Positions 46,111 to 57,075 of a stretch of 64,000 bases of DNA are shown here, piece after piece. The notes below the pieces were generated by a model. The model was not told the DNA's origin and ran no database searches. It saw nothing but the letters and a program-made list of their open reading frames with translations. The position numbers and the translations under genes were made by a program. Source of the stretch: Marsupella aquatica (Eukaryota > Marchantiophyta); assembly GCA_973895155.1 (NCBI GenBank), contig OZ316896.1:18786001-18850000 (forward strand), given 5' to 3'. Positions within the stretch are counted from its first letter, which is position 1. Each line of letters begins with the position of its first letter.

Positions 46111-48594
46111 TCTGGTTAGGGAACCTAGCTAAGGAATTTTTAGAATGTGGGAGCTAGCATTGACCCGCCCCATAAGGAAGGAGTTCTGGTCTTGCATTTG
46201 TCTCATTGCATATCTCATTTTTCCATCATTCTTGATTAGCTGCCACCTTAAATGCAGCATGCATCATCACATCAAGCGCAAATCCCACATGCCTTCAGTC
46301 ACGTGGCTTTCCAAGGTTCCAGAGTCCTGGATATCTGCCTAAAGTTGGGGGAAAATTACAGGTTGAGTCTTGAGCCAACGGGCGTTTCTTGCAATAGCCA
46401 AAGATTGGCTCCCATAACTTTTACAAGAGTTCCTGTAATCCTTTGAGTTTTGGGAGGGCCTTATCTTGTTAAGGTCAGGCTTGAGACGTCCTACTAGGAA
46501 GGGCATCTCAAACCTTGAAGTCTGCAGAGGAAAACTTGGCCTGAAACCACCAATTTTGGTCACCAGTCAGGAATGTGCAGACCCACTTCTTTGTGTCTGT
46601 CACTTTTATTCCAGAAATTTGCCTTTGACGGCTGTCGAAGGCAAAAAGAAGAGATTTTAGATGCCCTGGCTATTGTAACTCCTCGAGCCCAATCTCGGGT
46701 CCAACTACTAATCTTCTCTCCTGGTAGCCCTCAACGCCCATTATTTTTGTAATGCACCCACGAGCTTGTTGAGCTCAGCAATGGACCTTGGGACAATGAC
46801 ACCAAGGACAATGGACCTTGGAACAATGACACCGTGGGACGATCACGTTGGTACCACGTACCACTCAATTTGGAAGTAAACCAACATCCCCTAATGTGCA
46901 TGCTCTTATTATGCTATTCTCTGAACCCCTAGCATACTTTAGAGGAAGTAGCAATGGATCTTAGCTAATCGCAGGTCAAAGATGATTTGTGAGGGTTCTT
47001 AGAACATAGTCTCCCCTTGTGTATTCTTTTACAAACCTGCCATCCAGACCAGCTTTGGTCCCGTGGTTTTGGCCTTCAACCTGTATTTAGTCAGAATCAT
47101 AATTTCTGGCTCACGATTTAGTTGGCAATGCTACACATAATATCCCAATTTGGTCAACTGGGAGCTCATGGCCGGTGGTGTAAGTTACCATGGTGGTGTT
47201 ACCAACAACCACTCATAACCACCTTTATTAAGGTGCATTCTCAGGTATCAAGACGGGTACGCGACATTCATGGTCATAATTTGTTTCACTATTTGATTAG
47301 CCAAGAATACCTCTCCTGTGCCCATTGAATTTATTGTTGTCCATGACACAAGGCTTATCCATGCTGGACAACATGTTCTCTGGAGGACAAAGGCTGACCA
47401 TTGTTCATAACTAGACCCTCATATGTCAGGGAGACTTTACCAAAACTAATGTTACACTAGAGGGAAAAACTGATAGGTGTTTACTACACATGATCTACAG
47501 GTCCATTTAGACATAATTCGAGCAAGGGAGAGGTCCTTTCAAAACCACCTTCAAAGGTGGTCTAACTTATGCCAAAACTACATAGGCATTTTGGGGGAAC
47601 CACTTCAGCCCATGTAGTAATGAGGGAAGTCCCCGGGAAGTCCAGTACAAGTAATCTGTCAATTTCACGTAGCCAAAGTGAAATTGTCACTTGATATGAA
47701 CAGTTGTGAATTGACCTCTCAAATAATTGTTGTCCTGGCTCTCTTACTTGTAAAGGCCCCCTAAGTTCCTGAAACTCTTAATGATTATTCCAAATTATGT
47801 TTTGTAAAGTTAAGCTGTTCCTTAGATAACAGCTTGTAGTGGTACAACAAGACTCCCATACCCTTCCTTTTGAATGAGAGATTGAAATAGATTCCTTCCA
47901 TCAATGCACCACTCAACACAAATGGTGTGGGCATATAATTTTGTTACAGGGTAATGAGTTTTCACCATATTAATTATGGTGTATATAGGGATTAGTCAAG
48001 AGTAAGACCACAGCAATTCTTGTGCATTCCTAAAAGTAATTGACTTTAATACATGTTAGAAATGATAGATGTTCCCATTTCTCCATGATGGTTTTGCCCT
48101 GGGTGTAGTAATTATGCTATTGGGCATAAAGAAAAAGAAACATAAATGAAAACAGAAATGAAATGAGCATGAAATGGTGTAAAGATGGTATAATAATACA
48201 AAAATAGAACTGATATAAACACGATGAAATGGTGTAAGCATGGTATAACCAAACAAAAAGAGAAATGATATACCATAGGACTACCAGGTGTGATGCAGCC
48301 ATGCAATGCACAAAAATCTAATATTTTTACCTTTTCAATGACATGGCAATGCCATAAATAATCAATCTGTGTTTCCTTTTTTGACTTTGAAAACAATGGA
48401 TACACTCAATACATTATTGTTTTACATCAAACTGCTTAAAGTGATACAATTTATCAAAATTTTAGGTGATATCTGTTTTACACCAAACTGCACTTTAACA
48501 ATTTTTCCAAGCTTCACTAATATCACCTAAAATGTTGTCACATGATTGATATTTACAATAAAATTATTCTTGCACAAAATTTACAGTTTTTTAA

Positions 48595-48980
48595 GAGCAT
48601 CTTCAACCCAACTTGGTTTTGCTACTGTAACTGGGTACGTGTTGACCAAACCCAGGGAAGACCATCTAAAAATCCAGGTCCAACCCACTCACTCTAATGC
48701 TATCTGGATTTTATGAATGGCATTTTTTGGTTACTCTATCTGTAGATGGGAGATATTATACACTAGTTGATTCCTTACTGGGTTCATTGCCGGGTTTTCT
48801 AGATCTCAATTTAAGGCTGTCAGATCTTGATACCTACTCTTTAGGAAAGATTACCCTGTTAGGGTTGGGTTGCTTTTCAGTTGACCCCTAAGAGACTTAC
48901 AGTGAACTAAATATAAGACACTATGAGAGTGGGTATTTAATCTACCCAATAAGCCAAACCCTATTGGGTTGGAGATGCCC
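48595..48980. mobile_element. PIF/Harbinger-type MITE, 386 bp, TAA target duplication
   Basis: The left end GAGCATCTTCAACCCAA pairs with the right end TTGGGTTGGAGATGCCC (two mismatches). TAA lies directly outside both ends (48592-48594, 48981-48983), the 3-bp duplication of PIF/Harbinger and Tourist elements. GC- and AT-content and length fit a MITE. No coding capacity. Confidence 0.82.
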
Positions 48981-49985
48981 TAAGGTAGGCTGATGAATTG
49001 GTGTAAACATGCTGTAACCAGTATAAAATAGCCTGGTTAGCAAAATGTACATATGTAGGCATCAAATGTCACCATGGAGCTGTCAAGAGTGTTGTTCTCC
49101 ACCTGGAGAGCCCCTTTGAGTGCATTGCTGGAAGCTCTGCTGGAAAGAAGCAAACTTGGTTTTGCTACTGTAACTGGGTGTTGACCAACCCCAGTAAAGA
49201 AAATCTAAAAAGTTAAGTCCAACCCACTCACTCTAATGTGAACTGCATCTTGTAGCTTCCTCTGTTGTTCCCCCATCAAATCAATTTGCCTCACCAGCCA
49301 TGTAAACTCAATTGATTGCCACAACCATGGTGGAACTGTTCAACACGAGTAACAAGTCATTCCAGACCCTTGTTGAAAGTCAGAAAGACTTTTGCTATTT
49401 TGCTATCCCTGCCATTATTGTGCCCAATGGAACATTCATTGCTGCCAATTTCTCCCTTTCCTTTGCTCGGCAAAGGCTCGGGCAAATCTGGATCTCGCGA
49501 ATGGGGTTTTTGGTTTTTGGATCTGTATATGGGAAAGATTATACACTAGTTGATCCCTCAGTGGGTTCATTGCAGGGTTTCAAGATCTCAATTAACAGCT
49601 GACATATCTTGATACCTGTTGTTTATGGAGGATTACTTGGCTGCTTTTCAGTTGGCCCCTAAAGATGGCTGTCAGATCTTGATACCTGCTGTTTAGGGAG
49701 GATTACCCAGCTGCTTTTTCAGTTGGCCCCTAAAGATAAGTACAGTGAAGTAAATACATTCAGTTGGCCCCTAAAAGATAAGTACAGTGAATTAAATACA
49801 AGACTCTGTCAGAGTGGGTATTTAATGTACCCACTAAGTTTTTACACCAGTGTAAACTAGTCTGGTTATCGTAATGTACATGTGTAGGCATCAAATGTCA
49901 CCATGGTGCTGTCAAGAGTGTTGTTCTCCACCTGGAGAGCCCCCTTCGAGTGCAGTACTGGAAGCTCTGCTGGAAAGAAGCGAAC
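48610..49985. repeat. Segmental duplication of the MITE and its right flank
   Basis: Blocks in the first half recur in order in the second: TTGGTTTTGCTACTGTAACT (48613, 49158), ATTATACACTAGTTGAT (48754, 49537), AGTGGGTATTTAAT (48929, 49816), GGCATCAAATGTCACCATGG (49057, 49888) and GAAGCTCTGCTGGAAAGAAG (49130, 49960). The second copy has a further inner doubling (TTGATACCTG-TGTTTA and TCAGTTGGCCCCTAAA) and has lost the MITE ends. Confidence 0.8.
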
Positions 49986-50263
49986 ATTCATAAACAGGAG
50001 CCGATGAGCTATGGTGGATGTGAATGATGGTTATACCCAACCCCACATTCTACTTGGAAGCAGGGAATGTGCAAGATGGAAAGCAGAAATTTCTGGAGGT
50101 GAAGAATTCCAGAATGCCTTGAAGATGAATTGAGTGCTGTCGAAGGGGACGAATTCGGGAAAATTCTTCGTCCCAGGGCTTTGGGACTTTGAGGCTGTGA
50201 GTTTGATGAGAATCATGCTCGATTGCCGAACAAAGGGATCAGACTAGAAGTGTTTCACCAGCA

Positions 50264-53200
50264 ATGGCTTCATCTTCTGCTGCCGCTGCCGCTGCCGCTG
50301 CGACTGCTACTGCTTCTATGGGTCGTCAGACAGGGGAGGAGGAAGAGAAAGCAGAGGAGCGGGCGTTTACTGGGCTCTTGTCGGATGACACACTGCTGCA
50401 CGTGATGCGGGGTCTCTCCACACGCGAGCTGCTGTCGTCGCTGTCCTTCGTTTGCCATCGTTGGCGTCGTCTGTGTGCTTCCTTTTCGGTTTCTCTCTCT
50501 CCCTATTCATTCGTTCATTCTCCTTTTGGATGGCGCTCTTTGGATGTACTTCTTTGAACTTCTACCATCGTGCGGTGTAATATCTGGTCAGCTGCTCAAA
50601 TTAGGGTTCCGATGACTCTTGCATGAAGGAGATTTATCTCAATTCTTCCTCCTTCATGAATTGTGCTTCACTGGCGCCGAGCTGCATTTGTGGTTTCTCC
50701 ACCTTGGACAGTAAAACTTCATTCCTGCAGTCGCCCTGACATGCATTCCCAGCTGCATTTGTACTTTCTCCGACTCGGACTGTAAAATTGATTCATAAGA
50801 ATGCAGTCTCTGACGGACAGTTCTGGGTGGGACAGATATGTCTCTGGCTATTGCTGTTGTCTCATTCTCCCATATATTTCCTCCGATGGTACCATTCGAT
50901 TTCGAATCCTTCCATTTGCTCTCTGACGAAGGATCATGGCAGAGACTGTTTATTCTGTGCTTTGTATTTGTTCCCATTGCTCGCTTGCGCCTGTGAAAGT
51001 CGCAACTTTTGTGTTCTCCTTCATTGGGAGCAGCCGGTGAGAACCACCTGCTTTTCAAGGGTGAACAATAGAGAGTACAATGTGGCTCGTGTATATCACT
51101 TCTAATGCATTGCCTCGAAAACGTAAGAAACCCCCTTTGACTCCCACTATAGGAGGCTGATAACATTCAAATCAGCTTTTGGGCACGTTGATGTGGGAGA
51201 GGTGAAAGTTTGGTCCTCAGGGTATGAATTGTATCCATTGCTGTCCAAGATGTAAAATCTTTGTGCTAGCATCAATGACATTGGACGTTGAGTTGAAGTG
51301 TAACGGACCGGCTATCTTATCATTTTCCCCACCCTTGTTGCACAGGTCTACGAACTCGTGCCCTTCCCTCTCAACCCAAGTAAAAAGCCATGGGGCAACA
51401 TGGTAAATTCTAAATCTCAGCTGTAATTTTTGGGTCGGAAAAAGTTTGTGTTGAAATGACGAACAGTTCTCCGTTTTGAACATCAGAAATTGGTCGGCTT
51501 GCAGCATACATTGTATTTGGCCAAATAGGTTCTTAGACCCGTCCTCAATGAGGATATGCATGGGATTAGAGAGTTGGTGTTTTGATTTACTGCATTATAC
51601 TTTTTACCAGATAATCAAACATGTACGTAGTTGACAGTCTCTCATCCCCTGGTACAGCGATTTTCTTGGTATCCAGGGATTTCGCAAGTTTTGATAAGGT
51701 TGTCTTTTGCTTGCCAGCGCCGAAAGAGGTTGCTCGCACTGGCAGTTACCCATGCTCCAACGCTGGAGAGGGTCCATCTATACGGGTCAGTCTTTTGTCC
51801 TTGTTTCGTCCCGCGAGGTAGAGAGTTTCCAGTCACGGATTTTAGCATTTGTCGTACGGAAGTAGAACGAACTTACATGTTTTTCCTTGGTTTCCTCCTT
51901 GGACTGTCTGTAATGCTGCGTTGGTTTTCACCGTGGATGTTTGCAGTTTAAAGCAGGTTAAAAGCAAGGAAGTCATTGCCCTTTGTCAGTCTCTGCCAAA
52001 GCTACAAGACCTTTCAATTATTTCATGTCCTGATTTTGAGACGACAGATCTGGAATTAGTTTCGAACCAACTGCCATTGCAGCTAATTAGCCTCGATATT
52101 CACATGGCTAGTCTGCTTGCTTTCCCGTGCAAAGCTAATGATAAGATCTTAGCAAGTATACATCAAAGATGCCCACTTCTGCAAAAGCTGGACCTTGATA
52201 TGAGCAATGAAATCACCCGGGAAGGCCTAGATGGTTTATTGCAAACATGCCAGTCGCTGACATCTCTTGATCTGCAGAGCGACTTACTTGGCTGGCCTGA
52301 GGTTGTCCAAGTCTTTAAGTGTTGTAAATCTCTTCGCCACTTCTCCTTAGTTTCACCCCTTCTGATACCGAGTTCAGGCTCAAGTGATGACGATGAGAGC
52401 ATGGATGGGTCCTCTGAGATTTATAGCAGAGGGAGAGCCTCAAAATATTGGTCGAGGAATGCGTCATATTTATCACCGGCGATCTCTCTTGGTGACGAGA
52501 TGCCAAAACATTTGACATCAATTCGACTTTATTCAACTCCACGTCGTTCAGTTCCACCTGAGTTGCCTCCAATGTTTGAAATGCTTCGATCCAATGGACA
52601 TCAGCTCCAGCAATTACATGCCCAAGGGTTGTTCAACACCAGTTGGCAGATGATCTCAGTTTGGTGTGCCAATCTGAAGTTAGTGGACTTGACACATTAC
52701 AGCCAAACCTCTCTCATCCTTACAGGGGTTGGTATCTGTCCCTCTCTTGAGTGTTTAATCCTCAACTTATTAATTTTTTGTCAGCGAATACTTTGAGAAT
52801 GCCCTCTATCTGCCTATTTTCTGACCATCATCATTGATATAACTGACATTTTTGAGTTCCAATACAGACCTATAAGTTTTCGTGAGTATTGTATATTTCG
52901 TTGAGAAAAGTGAGTAGGTGATGTTAACTACGGTTTTTTATATCAATTTCGGCGGTTTTACAATGCAGATAGAAGAGGTGGTTCTCTGTGGACTGATAAA
53001 AGTGTTGAAAAAATTGGAGCATATTGCGCTCCCGTCTGCAACAGACCGTTTTCTGATTGAGCTTGGCCGATATGGTTCCAATCTCAAAGAAATTCGCTTC
53101 TTGGTATGTGCAAGATTATTCCCCTACTTACCTACGGACTAATTGCTGCTCTGATATATAGTCGTCTCAGGACAGCATCTATAGCCCCTTCGTCTAATAC

Positions 53201-54548
53201 TTGTGCCATCAAATTTGTCATTTGAAGTGTATACACTAGTGCACTGGGAGCGAGCTCATGTTTCTATGCTGTTTGGTTGGGATACCAGGACAATTATTCA
53301 AGAAACACAGCTGTGACGGATACGGGAGTAGTTGCGGTTGCTGAAGGCTGCCCTGAATTGAGGGTGTTGTCTCTGTCAGGCTGTCCCAATTTGACAATTT
53401 CGTCAGCGCGGTATACTTCCTGACTGGTTATGACCGTCTTACCACCTAAAGCCCATGTATTACAGTAAACCTCTCTTAAGGGATTGTATGAGGACCCTAA
53501 AGGCAATGGATTTAGGGAATAATACATTTCTCGAAACTTAAACCAAATCTTCTTAAAACACCGAAGGAAATAATTAATAGTATTTTTCGTCCTTATGTGT
53601 TGGACTTTCGTGAGCTTTTCGTATCTCTGGATTCTTCATAAAGAATGGTGCTTTGAACTTTATAAGCTCGCTAGATTATGTTGTCTACGGTGAATTTGGT
53701 AGTGAAATTGTGGCAATTGATAACTCAGAGTTCCCTCTTGTATCGCCGCTGCTTTTTAAAAGCTAGATCGGCGATTGTCATGTACATCTTTTACCAAAGT
53801 TTTCTCGAGTTCTGTTCATAGTTCTGAAGGTTCTTCATAAAGAATGGTGCTTTGGACTTTATAAGTTCGCTAGATTATGTTGTCTACGGTGAATTTCGTA
53901 TTGAAAGTGTGGCAATGGGTAGATCAGAGTTCCCTCTTGTATCGCCTCTGCTTTTTAAAAGCTAGGTTGGCGATTGTCATCTAGATCTTCGGCCAAAGTT
54001 TTCTCGAGTTCTGTTCATAGTTCAGAAGATATCGTTGATGGCGAAGTGACTGTGGCATGTGGTTGAATCTTGCAGAGCTCTTGCTTTCCACTGCAGGCAA
54101 CTGGAGGTTTTGGTGTTGACTAGATGTGAGAAATTCACAGATGCTGCTGTTGTAGCGCTGTTACCGCGCCTCAACGGCTCTCTTGTTTTTCTTGATCTTA
54201 TCGGTTGCCAAATTACACCACTTACGTTGGAAGCAATTCTGCAATATGCTAAGGTGACAAATCTTCAATGCCTTAAACCTTTGTGAGGTTGTTACCTGGT
54301 TTTGATAAATGTCCTTGGTGCTTATCACCTTGTTTGACTGTTGATGTTGCTTGTAATCTAATAAGTTTCGAATGACAAATGTCGTGCACCAGGTGACAAG
54401 CCTACGTGTTGTTGCAATTACAAAGTCCCTATGGCAGAGGTCGCAGTCAGTGATTGCTGATATTCATGGCTGTAATCCAAGGCTGAGAATCAGGAACGAA
54501 AGTGGCATTGTTTGGGATGGATTTTATCATAGGACAGCATTGTCCTAG
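50264..54548 (+). CDS. F-box/LRR protein (SCF ubiquitin ligase subunit)
   Basis: Substrate-binding subunit of an SCF E3 ligase. Exons 50264-50488, 51718-51785, 51947-52727, 52969-53103, 53289-53410, 54076-54253, 54393-54548 give 554 residues with GT-AG introns. The end of exon 3 is the least certain, since the frame stays open to 52796. An Ala run (residues 5-16) and an acidic patch precede the F-box (LLSDDTLLHVMRGLSTRELL, then SFVCHRWRRLC, residues 38-71). The rest is a leucine-rich repeat solenoid: PKLQDLSIISC, CPLLQKLDLDMSN, CPELRVLSLSGCPNLT, CRQLEVLVLTRCEKFTDAA and GSLVFLDLIGCQITP. A SSGSSDDDESMDGSS loop (near residue 243) splits two repeats. The target is not inferable. The ATG context is CAATGGC. 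Confidence 0.88.
53632..54030. repeat. 199-bp tandem duplication within an F-box gene intron
   Basis: TTCTTCATAAAGAATGGTGC starts at 53632 and 53831. Both copies run through GCTAGATTATGTTGTCTACG and AAGTTTTCTCGAGTTCTGTT. It lies in the intron between exons 5 and 6 and leaves both splice sites intact. Confidence 0.9.
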
Positions 54549-57075
54549 CCCATCAATTTTACTCGTTGGTCTTGCCCTCTACAAGACTAAAGCTGCAGAC
54601 TTCGTCTAAAACATTATGGATTACAGTTGAGATTATCGTTCTCTCGTTTGACACCTATGGCTGCAACTAATCGCTGTGCGAAGGACCCTCTCAAACTAGC
54701 AGTACAGAGGACTAGAAAATGAGGAATGGTGCACCCACTTACAACTTGGGTCTGCTGCCCAATGCTCAACTTTGGGAAGGTTAAAGCCAGTTATTTAGCG
54801 ATTTTGAATGCTGTAGTTGTTGATCATGAGTTTTAAAATACAAACAGAACGACTATTCAGTGGAATGTGGTAGAGTACGAAGGCGTAGATAGTGCACATG
54901 GTACGATTCATAAGATGTGCGTAAGGGATAATGTTAGTGACCCAGATTGGGTTGCGTTATTGGAAAGGTCTGGAAGGGAATATCGTGAGCAATCCGAATT
55001 CTTGAGCAACTGAGGATCCTGGGAATTGTTGGGGTAGCCTTCAGGGTGTGAAATAAATGGGTGGCAAATTTCTGAAAACATTCAGGTAGAACACTGGAAA
55101 ATGACGGCATACAGTTAGCATGTCCCAAAGTCTGATGGATTAGGCAGTGATGTAAAGGCAAGTTACATTCCAAGCCTTTCAATAGTACGAATTTTAACAA
55201 TCAGCCTGGTATGTTATTGTTTTATTAGGTCTAAGCTTAGATGATCAGGGGAAATCCGTATCAAGCAGGGTAGAATGTCGTAACAGTTAACTAAAAAGGC
55301 CGGTAACTAGTGGATGATGAATATCATAACAGCTAACCAAAAAGGCCAGTAACAAGTGGACGATGAATATCATAACAGCTAACCAAGAATACGGGTACTA
55401 GTGGATATGTCTTGCAACGATATTAACTGTGGCCGGGCACCCTGGCCCTTTTGCATCATGTCACAACACCAGGAAGAAGATACCCGAACACTTTCAATTG
55501 GCAAAAGTTATAGACCACCTTTCAAACTGTCAACGATTTTCGCTCTAATAAACGCTTTCTTTTTTGTCTGGAAGTGAGGAAGAACACTTACTAAACTCTA
55601 GACTGAAGTGAGGAAGAACACTTTCCATAGGCAAAAGTTACAGACGACCTCTGCAATACTTTTCAATCCTATTCGTAACCTTCCATGGGCCAAAGTAATA
55701 GACTACCCCACGACCAAGTAAACACACTCACTTGTAATGATAACCCGTAAATTTTATGATTTCACTCAGTACACTACTAGACTCACACGTTCAGTTTCAA
55801 CGGTAACCATAAATCGGACAGCACTGGTATAAGGACAGCAGTGAATTGTGAAGTGCCATGAACACTTCTCACTCGAATCGGAACTCTTAGATCTAAGAGA
55901 AACTGTAAAAGATCACATGTGGACATCCTTAGTGGGTTGTGACGTGCTTATGATTAATGCGCCCTATTAGACAAGGAGTTGTTCACAATAGTATGGGGTC
56001 GACAGTTCAGTTGCCTCCTCTAACAGTTGTCATTAAAAAATCTTCCTACCTTGGAGTCCACTGACAATCCAAAAAAGAGTAAACTTTCAGACGTCCTAGC
56101 AAACACAACGCAATTTCAAATCAAACTTACAGAAATCGTCTACCACCGTCACTTTGTAACATATCATATGTCGTCAAGAGGTGCCTCAGTATTGGGATGT
56201 TCCTCTCCCACCATCAAATTAACCCCACGATACTTGGATAAGTCTCCCAACTTCGGCCATCCAACATACAGTACGGTAAAGTGGGCAACAGTCATGGGCT
56301 ACATTTTAGGCTGGGTCCAGACCCTGGAACGTGGTAGCCAAGCTCAAGGCAAAGTGGGAGCCTTTTGCACCTGCTCAGATGGCAATCGTCGGCACCTGAT
56401 CTACTCATCAATACGCGCCTTGGCCCAAAACATTGGGTTCCCACGAGGAGCTGAACCTTCACAATTGCAACACATTCGACAAGCAAAGAGAACCAATGAT
56501 AAAATGTGGAAGCAGAATGCTTCCAGTATAATGGCTTGAAAGGGCAAAACTTGCCCAGAAATCTTACAAGAAGAAGGGACAGCTACAGCTTGATAATGGA
56601 CCACAATGCCGGCCAATAAATGTTAGTTTCTAGCACTCTGAAGCAAGAACTCTAAAGGGTCGTATTCTATTGATTACATTGACTGATGTCGTCAGCTTCT
56701 CTCATCCACTTGCATCCTTTCATGCCTGCGGAATCATTACAACCAAGGAACATCGTGAATCAAGAACACGAACATGAACCTCACAGAAGATAGACTCATC
56801 TGGGCAAAAACGACCAGAATTAGATCCACTCAATGCAAGAATAGAAAGAAAACACCCGTCTAAGCTAAGAATGAAAGCGCCAGCTAGTGAACGAACGTTT
56901 GACACGGTTGAATTACAGGACATACCTTAACCATCGTCGTTCTCGCTAATTTTGGGCGATGGAGCATGCTCATCAAATGGCAAGCTAAAAAATAATCCTA
57001 TCCGTAGAAAGCCGCTGAAAGAGTGCCATCCACGGGTACTCTTAAGCAGGATGAGAATTGTGATGAAAACAGTCA
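54549..57075. other. Spacer between F-box gene and SEC15 (tail to tail)
   Basis: No gene is supported. It holds the 3' ends of both neighbours, a 46-bp repeat in three copies (55281-55415) and a short GTGAGGAAGAACACTT duplication near 55574 and 55608. An open frame at 56027-56539 lacks a convincing start and motif. Confidence 0.55.
55281..55415. repeat. 46-bp repeat in three copies
   Basis: TAACAG-TAAC-AAAAAGGCC starts at 55281, 55327 and (as TAACAGCTAACCAAGAATAC) 55373. Each copy ends AGTGGA, and the first two continue GATGAATATCA. Confidence 0.85.

Larger units (their letters stand above)
44693..50263. other. Spacer with duplications and MITE
   Basis: No gene is supported. Contents: a 173-bp tandem duplication just upstream of HINT (44857-45205), three 53-57 bp units (45951-46110), a MITE with TAA duplications (48595-48980) and a larger duplication (48610-49985) that reaches to about 280 bases before the F-box gene. 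Confidence 0.6.

Noticed and set aside
56027-56539. 170-residue plus-strand frame downstream of SEC15
   Set aside because: Begins with TTG rather than ATG, no motif, and lies where two gene 3' ends meet.
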